A stretch of 64,000 bases of DNA, taken from positions 4,012,068 through 4,076,067 of the forward strand of contig VZTG01005248.1 in assembly GCA_013397845.1 (NCBI GenBank). The letters run 5' to 3'. A program made the translations under genes and the position numbers. Positions 11,686 through 25,010 of this stretch are shown here, one piece after another. The first letter of the stretch is position 1, and every line of letters begins with the position of its first letter. This DNA is from Melanocharis versteri (taxonomy: Eukaryota > Chordata > Aves > Passeriformes > Melanocharitidae). Below the pieces are notes generated by a model. The model had not been told where the DNA came from and did not search any database. It saw only the letters and a list, made by a program, of their open reading frames with translations.

Positions 11686-13768
11686 GATACACTTGTGTAT
11701 TAAACTGTACCTCTAAATGTGCAGGAAAAGGCAAAATATTGCCTACTGCTTCCTTCATACAGAAGCAAGACAGCAAAAATCTGGTATTCAAAATTCACTG
11801 TGTGCCTTTAGTATGTCCTCATACTCCAACAAGATGAGCTTTATATTGTGATCGACCAAGAGTCTACTACAGACTATACCTACTACTTCAGTAAATTGCA
11901 AATGTAACCTTATTAAATTGCCTTTAATTCCAAAGGCTCCTGGTGTGCTTGCTCTTATATCAGTGGTGAAGAGCTGTATCCGCAGATTCATCAGCAAATA
12001 GGGTACCTCTCCTCTAACCTCTCTGTCTCAAGATATCTGAATGTGGAACAGTTCAATATTGCTTCCTCCTTGTTTTCGTGATGACATCTATTCCTCCCAA
12101 AGATGTGATTGTGCCTTGTCAAGAACATAAAAGGCTCTCATAAAATATTTTGTACTCAAGGTATTGATGCCATCCACCAAAGTTTTTTGGCCTTGTTATA
12201 AGAATAATTGTCTCTGGCAAAGTGGTTATCTTAGTTGTTTTTCTTCTGTATGAAAGGAGAAGGACAAGAGAGAAATAGTGTAGTAAAACCTTCCAGGATA
12301 GGCCTGCTGCATATCCCTGTAAGTATGACTTGACCCAATGGTACTATATTATAAAAAGGAGGGTTGTCTGTCTTTCAGATACTATGGAGTTTTTTAAGAA
12401 ATGAGGAATCGGTAAAGACCAAAGACCATTGATATGGTGTGAAGGCACAATAGTGCACGAACTTCTGGATGTTGCCTGGAGTGAGCTCTTCAAGGGCACT
12501 CTAAGATGTCTAGGTTGTGTGTGGATTTGTTTTGAAGTTCTTGTGCTCTGAGAAATCAAGAGAGGAGACTCTTGAATCTGGATGCTGAGGCACTCAGAAA
12601 AGTTGGGATTTGATAGCATCACTATACAGTACGTTTATTTAAAGTATGTGAAGTTCTAGGATAATAGGATTCTTTTCATCCATCTTTATCTTAGTGTTTC
12701 ATCTATCTTCACAGGTAACACCTTTGCTGGACCTATAGATCTCTCCTTGAACATGGACCATCAATTTTCCTGTAAGAATACCTATTTTTCTAATGGGCCT
12801 TAGTACGCCTGATTGGATTGTGATTGGGTGTTATTGTGGAAGGAGGTGCTCTTTTTCCTTTCCTACCTGCTTCTACCCACACCATTTCCAGTGCTTTCTT
12901 GCATTGGTGTTAGCATGCAATAGAACCATGGCTGATTTATCCCTTTGTCATTATAGAATGAGACTAGTAAAGAAATAACCAAACTCAGTGCACTTAGACA
13001 TACCTTGTCTCAGTCAGTCACCAAAGATGATCAGGAGCAGCGAGACAGAGACAACACTGCAAGAGCCAGCAGTTAGATTCACTTAGGCTGCAGTAGAGCC
13101 ACGTTTTTGAGTGTTGTTTAGTGGCAGCAAGAGATTATTTAAGTCAAAGCTTGTGGTCCAGCCCTCCATTGTTGGCTATATATTTAACTTTCACCTTTTT
13201 GCTGGCGCTCATGCTTGTCTAAAAGATGCTCCACATGAGATTGTCTCAAGGCTTCAAATATTTATTGTGCCACAAAGTGTTCCTTCTGGATTGTCTAATA
13301 TGAAGGAAATTGAAGGAATATGGATGAATCTCCTATGGAATCAGAAAAATAGTGTACCCCATCCTTTACTGTGGAAGCACTTTAGTTCTCTTCTTCTGTG
13401 GGAGAACAATATGAACACCCTGTTCAGATCCCTTGTATTAGTAGAAGGAAATCTGTTTGTCCAAATGTCAAATTCCAAAACACTGCAACATTTGGTTTCC
13501 AGGTTTTGTAATTGTGCAGAGGCCCAAGTTCTCTACTATGTAGATAGAATCCAATAAGCAGAAAATGTCAGAAAGAACCATTGAACATAAAAATCCAGTC
13601 TCCTCTTTTGCCTGTCACCTCACTGGAGGAACTGGGACAGACTATGCCTAGTAAACCACAATGAATATTGTGGTAGTTATGACTAGCAGCCTGAGAGAAG
13701 AAATGTTTGACTCAATATGAACTTGGGCATGGAGGGAAATCTCTTTGTCTAAGTGTCATTTAATTATG

Positions 13769-13794
13769 CTCTCTCTCTCTTTTTTTTTTCCCCC
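13769..13794 (+). repeat. (CT)n followed by T and C runs
   Basis: A CT dinucleotide array (13769-13780) runs into ten T and five C, giving a short pyrimidine-only tract. Confidence 0.85.
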
Positions 13795-16700
13795 AATACC
13801 TGAATCAGTGATCAAAACTTGTACTCACTGACAATGCCTTAAGTAAAAATCTGAGTTGTACTGGTTTGTCTGTGACATTATGATTGCACATTTGCTCTAC
13901 AAATAGCTATTGCAACTGAAGGAAGATAACCTACTATGGCTTTCTAGGTGCATACTGTTACCTTCTGTTATACTTTATCTTATCCTGGACTTCAGCTGGA
14001 AATTTCCATGTGCTCTTTCTACTTTCTTCTGACAAAATCAGATAAGTTATTTCAAATAATTTATTTAATGATGTGAAGGCTGATGTTGCTTGAAGAAAGC
14101 TAGGAGAAGGAAGGACTTTGCCCAGTTTAGAGCAGAAGAATTGGTGAAGGAGTGCTGTCATGGAAAAGCCTTGATGCTGTTCTGCTAATGACACCCATGT
14201 TTCATAAAGCAAATTAATTTTCTCTTTACCAGCAGGAGACTGACTGTCCGTTGCTACAGCATGCCATTTTGCAAAACTGTAGGTGTAGCAATCTCCAGTG
14301 GCAGCGTAGCGATGGAAAACTGGGGAACCATTGTGCCGTTGTCTACCACGGGGTATATCTGTTCTCCTTCCTGGCTCTGTAATGCTGTGGATTGATAGCA
14401 CCAGTCATGCCTGCCCATGCCAGTTGAAGAACTTACTGCTTCTCTTCTGAATGCAACTAGACTGTAGATCTGTGAGTATTCCCTAACATAATTCAGGCAA
14501 AAGTGTTAGCAAGACCTGCTATTTAAATCCTTTAAAGCAACTTACTTACCTTGACCACAGTGGGTTAGGGACTCCTTTTAGGTGTGTATCTGGAAGTGGC
14601 AGCCTGTAGCTCTGCACAGCTACATTACAGAGTTCAGACTGCTGTATCTTCTGTGGCTAGACTGCATCCTGTACCTGAAGTAGATTTATTTAGAGCAACT
14701 TTTAATATTTTGATTAATTTATAGATACATTTTCTTTCCTTCTTTCAAGTTAGTTGTTGCACTTCACTTGACAGCGTGTTTTCTGAGTCATGTTTCATTC
14801 TTCGTCTCCCTAGGCTTCTTCAGCCTCTTTGGAGATAGAAGACATGATCATGTCTCTGAATCACAGATTACTGGAGGCTGTGAGAATGTACAGAACTTAT
14901 ATATTCTATGCTTGCCCTGTTTGTGTGCTCTCCCCTAGGCACCTGCTAATCATCGCTGTTGGGAACTGAATACTAGGCTAAAGAGATCTTTGGTTTTACC
15001 TGTTACGGCTGTTCTTATAGTTGATTTCTACATGGCTCCAGGAAGACAGCAGTTACTCTGTGACTTTGCAGCTTGTCGTTCAGTAGAAGATACTTTTCAC
15101 TTTTCTGGCCATGTGTAGTCAAGAAGAGGGAGAAGTTGAAGAACTCTGTAAAAGTGTGAAGAAAAGTATTTGGCCTTTCTACTTATAGAGGACACATAAG
15201 CATACAAGAAAGAAAGAAAAGGCAATGAAAGCAGTGAATACAATGAAGAGGTAGAGTAGAAGTTCATTGATAGAGAAAGAGCAAAGGAGCAAAGAATCTA
15301 TTAGTAAGGCAAGGCACGAACTGAGGAAGACACTATATCATAGGGAAGTAGCCAGCACTGTGGCAAATGATAGTAAAAGCAGTACAAAATGTTTACGTAG
15401 GATTTTAAGAACAAATAGATGTGGTAAATTCTGAAATTTATTTTTGAAATTTTAAATTTTTTAGAAAATAAAAGCATTAAAGAAATGCATTTTGTGAATA
15501 TTGTAAGTTCTCATTTATGGGACAGTGTTTTCAATGATGCATGAATTCACCTGTTCAATATGCTTCAGTCATCAAATCATGGAACTTAGAATTGCAGTGT
15601 TTGTGTGTGTATGTGTGTGTGCATGCGTGTCTTTGTGGTTTGGGTGAAACTGGTATTTTTTTATTTGAATCAGACAAAGGTGGGGCCAGGGTGTTTTCTT
15701 TCAGGCATTTATTTATCATAGCTTACAGTTTGCTTTGTTGTTCAAATAGTATGTGACTCCACCCTCTCCCATTATTACCCAGCAAGGATACAAGGCTGCT
15801 TTAGAGAGTTTCTATGTTCATACTATGGAATTCTGGTATCAAATTGCTTTCTAATACCTTTAGGAGCAAGACTTTGGAGGGTAAATTGTAAGCATTGTAT
15901 CTTGACTGCAACAATCTGCCTCTTTGGAAGCAAATGTGATGTTGAGAGAAAATTCTTATACTCTTCCTTTTTTAATGGGAAATAAATTGTCCCTTTCACT
16001 CCATTCCAAACTGTGTTTTTGGCCTGTGTGCATCCAGGATTGCATCTGCTGTGTTTAAGAATGTGCGGGTTTGATCTCCTGAAAGTATTTCAGAGGAATA
16101 TGCTGACAGTAAGTGTGAGCACACCTTCGTCTCCCCCACAGACAGGCTACGAGAAGTGATTGCTCATGCTGGAAGGAAATAGTGCTTTATGCTAAGGGTG
16201 TCACAAATCACACCTCATGTTTCCAATGCAAATGTAGAGCTCCAGGAAGCAATCTAGTTCCTTCTATCCGAGTACTCCCTGCAGGGTGGTGCAACTCTAC
16301 TGTCTTTAGTGTAGAATAGTAGCTGCAGACAAAGGTAAATTCATGAAAATTATGGGTGAAAAGAAAAATCAACCCGGTTAACTACTTCTGTGTGTGAAAC
16401 TGGGTCATGAGCCCATACAAATTTGTTGTGCTTGGATGTCTTATAATATTTCTAGCTTTCCTCAAGTCCCAAAATAGCAGGGAAGAGAGAGAGTGGGGTG
16501 GATGAAAATGAAGGTAAATTGCCAGTCTCCTTGGGAAAGCTGTCAGTATGTGTCCTGCTACTGAAATATTTCTTACCTTTTTGGAGAACAAAGTTCCATG
16601 TTTCAATGGTGGCTGGTGAAAATTAATTTATTGCAGGATTTTGCTGTGTTCCTATGTAACACAGAGAGAATGTCACCTGTCTCCTCAGTTATAAACTCTT

Positions 16701-17032
16701 CCATGTCTACTCAGTAAAGTCCCCTGTTCTTTTTGCTAGATGTAGGTTATTCTCAGAACAAAGATTCCTTGAAGTCAGTGTGTGTGGCACCCTAACACAG
16801 AGCACCATATCTAAAAGCAGAAGGAACAACTATGCAAAGGAGTGGATTCATCAGAGGTCAGAGAGGAACATTTCTTGTAGATGACTAATGGTAAGGGATG
16901 GGCAAACCTTGTGTTGTTTTGAGGTTTTGTGAACCTTGTGAGCTGCACTTTTGGTTTCACAGGGTTCGTGAACTATCCCCCTTCTACCTCGTCCTTCTCC
17001 CTTTGTTATTTTTCGGAATGGGGGTTTTGTTG

Positions 17033-17034
<2 letters not shown>
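13795..17034. other. Non-coding stretch, one long minus-strand frame
   Basis: Contains a 147-codon minus-strand open frame at 13958-14401 that I cannot assign to any family, and a TG-rich microsatellite at 15597-15634. Otherwise I see unique A+T-rich sequence with no recognisable element. Confidence 0.45.
15597..15634 (+). repeat. Imperfect (TG)n microsatellite
   Basis: TG/GT dinucleotides interrupted by TTTG, AT and GCATGC. The alternating purine-pyrimidine sequence is typical of an ageing (TG)n array. Confidence 0.8.

Positions 17035-17076
<42 letters not shown>
17035..17076 (+). repeat. poly-T homopolymer (42 T)
   Basis: Very long uninterrupted T run ending 24 bases before an ambiguous base at 17100. 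Homopolymers this long are unstable and often misassembled, so the length should not be trusted. Confidence 0.9.
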
Positions 17077-17078
<2 letters not shown>

Positions 17079-17130
17079 TACAGAAGGGGCTCCTTTTTTN
17101 TTTACTGTAGACAAGGGGTCCCTTTCTGTA
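17077..17130. other. Ambiguous base (N at 17100) between near-duplicate flanks
   Basis: The bases left of the N (AGTACAGAAGGGGCTCC) and right of it (TGTAGACAAGGGGTCCC) look like two imperfect readings of the same sequence. This may be a contig junction or a badly polished region next to the poly-T run rather than true genomic sequence. Confidence 0.5.
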
Positions 17131-19577
17131 TGTATTAATGCTTGAAGAATCTTTCCACCTCAGCACATTCTCAGCAAAATACTGGGTATCGGAAATTTCT
17201 GTCCTTATCATCTCCTCTTTTTTCTCATTTTAATGATATTTTCTTCTCAGAACACAATATGGAAAAGGGACTTTCTGGGTCAGTATCAATAGAAACTAGA
17301 GCTTATTATTTTTCTAGGTCTATCTACCTCCAGTTTTAAACAAGTTAAGCTTCTTTCCTTTAGTCTTCATTTAATCTGATTTATCTGACATTGTACAGTT
17401 CTGTAGTAGATTCTTTAAAATTGTGTTTGTGTTTGTCTCTTCTCCCCTTTTTAGTCACTCAAATGATCTTTAAAAGCACAAATCAGAATCAGAACCCTCC
17501 TGGTTTCATTAAGTTCTTGCATCAAGTGAGGTCCTTCAACTCCACAAAATTTAAGAGTATTTTAGAATAGAAAATCATATTTTTTCAATAATTGTCATCT
17601 GGAGGAATGAAAGTGTGCAAACTAACTCTTAAAGAGATAGTTTTATAATACTACCTCCTCATTTAAATATCTGCTATACTATACCTGTGTGCTGCATGTT
17701 TACAGCAGGTTGATTTACTGTGTAAACTGCTACCACTTTGCATTTGGTGAATTGTAAGGAGTGAAATTTTCTCAGACTTTACATTAGGATGGCATGCAAG
17801 ATGACCTGAAATAAATAGTTGGTAATTTGGAAAGTTTGTCTAGTGAATTGTGTTTTGAATATCTTTATCTTATAAATTGAGTAGATTTTTTTTCCTATTT
17901 TTGGCATAGTATTATGGTAGATTTGGTAGATTATCGTTGTGTTGTAAATTTTTCCATTAGTGAATGCCAATTATGTTAATGAATTCTAGCTGGCCAATCA
18001 AAGAAGAGTCAAAGCTATGTTCTGTTTGTAAAATATACTAATTGAGGTCACTATACACAGTTTAATTGTGTTGGTAAATACCCTAATGTTTCATTTCTAA
18101 ACAGTTCGTCTTTTAATGGAGAAGGAAGAATGAGGAATTTAGTAATTTGCCAAAAATTAAGACATATTTTCTAATTACACAGATTATTCATTAGCACCAA
18201 TGCTTACAAAAAATCCCTGAAGGCACAAATATATATATAATTTTTAAAAAAGGAAGTAATGGTTTATCTAAAATAGAACTTAAAACAGAAATCAAAGCCA
18301 ACTTTGATGAAAGCTTTGCGCATTTTAAGCTGACTCTAGGGTATACAACAAATAGATGTGGGGTGTTGCAAAACTCAAATGTTGAAGCAACAGAGCACAG
18401 TCTGAATAGTGCCGAGATATAGGAGAAGAATTGTCCAAAAGACCTTGGGGCAATTATAATGAAATAAATATGCAAACTATGCTGTGTCTGCAGTATTTCT
18501 GTACTGTTTACTATCCTGCCGTAAAAGGATTTCTTCATGAAGAAAATTACTTTTACAAAAATTATAGATTTATAATGGAAACAGGCATCTGCCACTATAT
18601 AACTAGAGAAAAATTGAAGGCCTTTAGTTGAATTCAGTTCTTCATGCAGGAATATCCTTTTCATTTGCATTACTGTACCAGAATTAATATTAGGGCCACC
18701 GACAGCGATGTGATTTACTACGAGTAAAAGGATAGATTGGCAGATTTATATTCCCTAAGCACTTTCCCACAACAACTCTTCTGATGACAAGCCAACCTAG
18801 CAAGTTTTGGCTTGCAGTTTCGGTGGTTTGCAAACTGTTTCATTTTGAAAGTATGGGAGTTACTCAACACCGGGGGCCAAATGATGATCTGAATTGTGCT
18901 GGAGTTACACTCATGCTTCTCTGGTTGCTATTTTGGAACAACTGCTAATGTACACTGTTGTTCAGATCGTGATCCAGTCCAGTTTCCTATACGTCGTAGA
19001 AGGTGGTGGAAGAAAGAAAATGAGATTCACCTCCTCTGTGGTAGATCTTTGAATGTGTCTGGTTTTTTTGCATTAAGTCTAGGGAAAGCCTAGGGCACAT
19101 ATTTTATACACCTACTGAACTGCTCTGTTAAGATGTGTATCTCTGCGCTGACTGTAGGAGCAGTCTGGTTACCCAACTACCTTAGACCGACACCTCAACC
19201 TTTATACAGCTACAGTAAGGCAAAAGCAGTCCCACTCTAGGGAAATGGATTGCAAAGGGAGATTGTGTATCCTTCATCAATGCTTTTGAAAGACAATGCT
19301 CCTTCACATTAGCAATACTTTTGCTTGTAAAGGTGTTCATACTTTATTGTATAGGGCAGAAAAAAGTTAAAAGTTTGCTAAATCTCAGAAGTCACTGTAA
19401 GATCATCCTGAAATAGGAAATTTTAAAGAATAGTGGGGTTTTTTTTGAAAAGAAAGTGGAAGAACATGAAATCTGGTGGAAATACTGCCCTCTCCTTTTT
19501 GCTGATTCTTCCCAAGAACAGAAATTGAGTTGCATCATGGAAACTGCTTAACTACTTTTAGGGGTACCAGAAAATGA
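17131..19577. other. A+T-rich stretch, longest ORF in window
   Basis: The longest open frame of the window lies here (18191-18670, minus, 159 codons). It is rich in F, I, S and L, as expected from translating A+T-rich DNA, and has no recognisable domain. No mobile element or RNA gene is visible. Confidence 0.45.
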
Positions 19578-19739
19578 GAACTTGTTTGTGTTGTTTTGGT
19601 TTGGGTATTTTTTGTTTGTTGTGGGTTGTTGTTGTTTTTGTTTTGTTTTGTTTTGTTTTTTTAATTGTTGTTGGTTTTGGGGTTTTTTGTTGTTTTGTTT
19701 TGGGTTTGTTTGTTTGTTTGGGGTTTTTTTTATTATTTT
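19578..19739 (+). repeat. GT-rich low-complexity tract
   Basis: About 160 bases made almost only of G and T on the plus strand, in irregular units such as TTTG, TTG, GGGTTT and GGTTTTGGGG. The strand asymmetry is extreme. The G runs (19622-19624, 19679-19682, 19702-19704, 19720-19723) resemble degenerate telomere-type or G-quadruplex-prone sequence, but the loops are long. Confidence 0.85.
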
Positions 19740-21583
19740 CTTTATATGATTGCAATTGATTGACTTTGTTTTCCTGGAAATGTGAGCTCTGATTGAAAAT
19801 ATTTATATAGCATTTCTGCTGCTCTCAGTGACTATCATGGAATGACTTCATGCTACAGTCATTCCTTCAGCAAGGCTCAAACAAAGCCTATTGGGTAAGT
19901 GAAGAAATAAAGAGCTACTGTAAAGAAAAACTCCAAGAGCATGTCAAATGTAAGGCTAGCCAAAGAAGATCTGAGGGAGGCTGGAATGTTTCTTGTATCA
20001 AAGAACTAATTACTGGTGAGTGGAAAAGGGAAAAGGATGGTCACGGCCCAAGGTAAAAGTCATAAATCAGTTTAGACTTTGAATTTGAAAGACTTTTTCA
20101 AAAAAGAAATGGTGCTCTGAGACAGTCTTCTGGGTGGCAAAAAAAAGAACTACTGTTAAGATGAGCTTGGTCACTTTAAGAAAAAGTTTATATAATATTA
20201 TATAACAAAAAGCTGCACTTGGTGATCCAAATATTGTCTTTTGATAATAGATTTTGAAGGCTGTAGAACACAGAACACTCCTGTATTCTCTGCTTCTAGT
20301 CGAAGCTATTACTAAATATCGATATAGAGCTTAGGATACTTTCCTTTTTGATGAAAAAAGCACCTGAAAATATTGAAAAATTATCATAATCTCTTTGGAA
20401 TTCTGTGAGTGAGAAAATGTTCTACAGTTTGATGGAGAAAATAGAAAATTGATATTAAAGTCTTATCTAGAGTAGGAAAATTTCTTACCTATTTTTGGCG
20501 GTTGTTCAACTGCAGAAGTAATATTTGTCACACAGATGAGTGCACATAAAACTGGAATGCCCCCACTATTATACCCTCTAACTCAGATAATACTCCTGTT
20601 TATGTCTTGGGTTTTAAAACTGATTTTTTAACATTCAGGTTATGTCATTACCATGGCATTGTTTTGCACAAATAATGGATTAATCTAACTGGAGTCTAAT
20701 GTGTAGTTTAAAATAATGACAGAATTTGGACTAATACAAGACAGTTTAACTTCTAAGTATGCAGGAAGATTTGTGTTTGTGTTCTAAAAATCACATGTGT
20801 ACATGCACACACACTCTCATATATGCTCTTAACCTATCAAAATATTATCAATTAAGATTAAGAGTCAGGCTTCAATCTGCAGGTGCAAGGGCACTTTCAG
20901 ACTACAGCCTGTCCTTAAACCACCCTGTTATTAATAAGTGACTGTTTGTAAAACATACATGCACCTTCAGATAAGTCAAAATAGCGAACAGAGGTCTTGA
21001 CAAAAGTCCTGTATATTTGAAATTGTTTGCAGATATGTGTGTGTCTGTAGCATGGCATTAATGCACGTACTTGGAAAGCAGACACCCTGCAATGTGTGAC
21101 CACACTGAAAAGGATTACTGAAGTCCTTTTGCCAGAGACTGGATTAGCAATGTCTAAGCTGACTCAACTGTATAGCAAAGTCTGTTTTGATTCCTTTTTC
21201 CCATGCTACATGCTGTTGTAATCCATATGTGATGATTAAAGGCTGGTGAAGTGTTATTTTACTATTCCTGAGCATACTGAAGATTTCTCTTTAAATGGGA
21301 TAACCATGTCTACAGTAGTTGTTCTTCTGTTCAAAACAGTATCTCAGTTGTGCACACCTTGTTCTCCTCATGTTTGTACCTTTCTTGGATCAACCAGATG
21401 TTGTTGAATTCTGTTGTAATGGTTTTGTGATGCAATTGTTTTTCCCAGATGTCTGTCTCACCTCTCTGACAAAGATTTTCCTGTTCAAAAAATCAATAGA
21501 AAAGAGTGTTTGCCTGCTCCAAGACACTATTCCACATTTTTGGTCAAACCTATGGTTGTAGACACTTAAGACAAGAAGCTTTA

Positions 21584-21610
21584 TTTTTTTGTTTGTTTGT
21601 TTGTTTGTTT
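21584..21610 (+). repeat. (TTTG)n microsatellite
   Basis: A T run followed by about five TTTG units. Confidence 0.9.
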
Positions 21611-22070
21611 CTTCTTTGGATTTATTCAGTGACTTTTATTTATTTCTTCTTGTAAGTCTTTTCCAAAGATAGTAATCTCCCAGAAGATGATAGGATAGTC
21701 TGTTTGGAGAGCAATGCCTAAAATAATTGAAACAAGATTTAACATGATTTTTTCTGTTAAAGACCTTAATAAAAATATTTTATGTCTGCTCTTTAATTAT
21801 TTTATTAGTCTTTTATCCATGTAAAATAAACACCCACCAAAGAATGAGGCTTGATAGTTTATGCTCTATGCCTGTGTTCTCCAGCAGAGTTTTAATATGA
21901 CTTTTGTTGTTAGAAAAAATAAGCGTATTGTTAGACAAATTTTAAAAGATAAATGGGGAAGAGGTTTTAAAGGGCTGTATTGACAGGTCTAGCCACTTCA
22001 CATTAGAGTTTTCACTACTGTATCCTGTAATCAGTCTCCAAGATTAAACATTGACTGACAACAGAAAGAA

Positions 22071-22144
22071 TGATCTGGAGCTCAGAATTATGAACAAGCT
22101 CAGTGAGTGATCTGGAGCTGAGAATTCTGAGCAGAATTCTGAAC
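22071..22144 (+). repeat. 37-bp tandem duplication
   Basis: TGATCTGGAGCT starts at 22071 and again at 22108. Both copies continue with AGAATT and related sequence. The second copy carries an internal 12-bp repeat with palindromic CAGAATTCTG cores. The copies have diverged at several bases, so the duplication is not recent. Confidence 0.75.
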
Positions 22145-25010
22145 ATGTGAAGTAGGGTTTTCTTCTTAACCCTGAAGTTAAATTTTTCCCATTGAATCAC
22201 CATTTTTCTTGTAATGTAAGAAGATGACTTAAAACAAACAAAATCACCTCTGGAATTTTCAGAGCTCGAGCATTTTCTTAATTAGAGTGCTGTATTTCAG
22301 CAACAGCCCTGGAACCTTGCAAGGGTCCCCTGCTGGGATGTGCATGAGGTGCATGTGATTTACAATAATCTCTTAGCAACAATATTTCTATGAATTGATA
22401 AATAACTGCATATTTTTTTTTTCTGTTTAAAAATGATGTCCTTTGATAGTGCTCTGTCGGAAATGTCATAGAAGCAGAACAGTCTTGAAAAATGTAATAT
22501 TGTTGCAAACTGAAGCAGATAATTTTTTCAGTCTCAGTCTAAAGAGGTAAGCTGTAGTGGGTATTAAACCCTTTGTGAACAGCACACATTAACCATTGCA
22601 ACACTCAGTTAATATTATTGCTGTGTCAGTTTAACACACTTACAGTAGAGTCTATGGCAGTATAACACAGTCTGTAGGGTCTACTTGGTGTAAAATTCCT
22701 GTAGCTAGAACACCATTAAATAAAGTGATGCAAATAAAACAGCCTCTGATCTACATCTTTGATGGCGTCAAGTAACTGGAACAAAAGTTGCTCTTGTCCA
22801 AGTCTGAGAAGAGTTAGATTACTCTTCCTATGGCCAACTCTAATTGCTCAACAGGCCTGAAACCTCAAAAATTCTAGAAAAATGTAATTTGAGGATGGGT
22901 GATTTCAGAGACTACTGAGCATCAGTTACAAGCTGACAGTCTCCCTTGCCCAAATCCATCTCTGATACATAGATGTCAGCAAGATGAGCTGCTTCCTCTG
23001 CCAAAGATACTTTTTGTTTGTCACTGAGACCTTCTGAAAGGTGCAAGCAGCAGTTTTGAACTTTTGGAAAACCTATAGCTATTATTTTAAAGTTGCTGGC
23101 AAATACTTGTCAAAATCATCTCAGGTCTTAATGCTGCTAAACATAGGAACTTATTGTTTTAGTTTTAACAGTGGGAAAAAAGAGGAAATTAATCCTAGGA
23201 GACTGTGGTGTATAGAAAATCACACACCAAGTGACCTTAAAAATGTAGTTGTCTTGGTACCCCATGGGGCCACCTTATGGGTCTTAGTTTCTAATCACAG
23301 AATGAGCCAATATATGGTGTGAAGAAAGGGCCCTTCCAGTTTTCAGCTGTCACCTTTGCCAAATGAGATGAAATTCACTCCTTAATCTGAAAACAAGAAA
23401 TAGAGACAAAAGGTAAGGAGCGAGTGGATTTCTTGAGATAACAGCTTGAATCCAATGACAGAGACTAAACAGGGAACCCAAATCTCTTGACGTCCAGACA
23501 GTTATTCTGTGCATGATGCTGCCTGACCACACCCTTAGTTCTGTTTGTTTTCAGACATCACTCTTTCAACCTTGCCATGTAACAGGTTGTAAGGGATACT
23601 TGCTTTTATATCAGTGATGAGGAAAACATAAGGGAGTAGTACTGAGTCAGTTGGTCTGTTTATAGAATGTCAGAGCACAACACCTGGAGAGGTAGTAGGC
23701 ATTGCAGGTGCACTATTTAAAAAAAAATTAAACAATGACCTACCAGATATTTATCTGAGACCTCCAGGGTACGAATCTACCACTTGTGAAAATTCTTCTG
23801 CATCCTTAACCCATTTTAAATAGACAAACTATCCACATGTTCCTGATAAACCGTTGAGAGTACTCTTGGATACACTGCCAATGATTGCTTAAGTCAGAAA
23901 TGATCAACATATCCAGTATGCTGCTCAGAGCAGCGCCAGCTGTTCCTGGCTTTCAAATTGTTCCCTGAGCAGGAAACATGGGTTGTTTTTTTGGTTTTCC
24001 CTCTTTTTTCCCATTCTGTAGCAGAAATTAAGGGGCTTTCTTTTCAGATATGACTACCTTAGAACAATACTTTTCCATACATAATCACGGGGCTATTGGT
24101 TACCCACACAGGAACCTTGGTTGATCCAGAGGCACTGGGAAGATATGATAAACTGTCATCTTCAGCCTGTGATACAACCTCAAGCCTTGTGATTCCCAGA
24201 GCCTGGCTTATTATCATGAGTCTCTTTTGCGGTACAAACCTTTCCACTAATGGCATGCAAGCTGAGACAATAAGACAGAATTCCTCTCAGAATTATCCAA
24301 AATCTCCAGTACAATCTAAACAAGGTACTTTCCAATATACAGTTAACACACGGTGTGCAGAAGTGGAAAGCCTGACTCATTCCACTGTTTATCCTTAGTG
24401 TGAAAGATTCATAGGATGACCACGGTACCATGGTTCTTGTGTGATATATGTACTTCATTGCATTTCCCATATGCTGTCCTGTCTGAATTAGGTAGAAACT
24501 TGGTACCTGAAATATTCTACTCCATATTAAAATCATTATATGCTTCTATGGAAGTACTTATGGAAGCGTGAGTATAGTAGGACTGTGAAGATACCTTTCA
24601 TATGATGCCATTACCCTCACTTAGGGTTTGTGGGACTAAGAAGGGCTTTTAACTTGGCTTCAAAAGGCTCAGGACATGATGGCACTAGAAAGTTGGCATA
24701 TGGTTAAAAAATTATTTCCATAGCTTTTGCAGAAACCTTCATATATCTCTGTAGGACTTCAGTCTAATTAATACTTTTTAAAAATGCATTGTTGCTGAAA
24801 ACTTGTGACAGATTAACTGTTAGTTTCCAAATTTCAACTGAGCATAAGGACTTCCCTGATACTGTTCAGTGGATGGCACTTTTGTTGAATGCAGAATCCA
24901 TGTTTGATTATCCTCTCCTAAGGATGAAGAGTAACTCCACCGATAGCCGTATAAGCAAAAAGAGAAACGAGTCATAATACATAAAGACAACTAAAATTTA
25001 AAATTTTATA

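Larger units (their letters stand above)
9554..13768. other. A+T-rich stretch with scattered simple repeats
   Basis: No coding exon is supported. It contains a poly-T tract (11048-11063), a TTTG array (11275-11307), a 19-bp tandem duplication (11641-11685) and a 148-codon open frame at 13111-13557 (plus) with no recognisable protein. A possible scrap of CR1 tail at 11503-11530 is too short to call. Confidence 0.45.
19740..25010. other. Non-coding stretch with minor repeats
   Basis: No supported gene. Includes a (TTTG)n array at 21584-21610 and a 37-bp tandem duplication at 22071-22144. Open frames reach 118 codons (24180-24536, minus) with no family resemblance. Confidence 0.45.

Noticed and set aside
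16851..17211. Poly-lysine / poly-phenylalanine frames around 17.05 kb
   Set aside because: They arise from translating the 42-T homopolymer across an N.
19558..19759. Lysine/proline/threonine-rich peptide frame in the GT tract (minus strand)
   Set aside because: It is the translation of low-complexity DNA.
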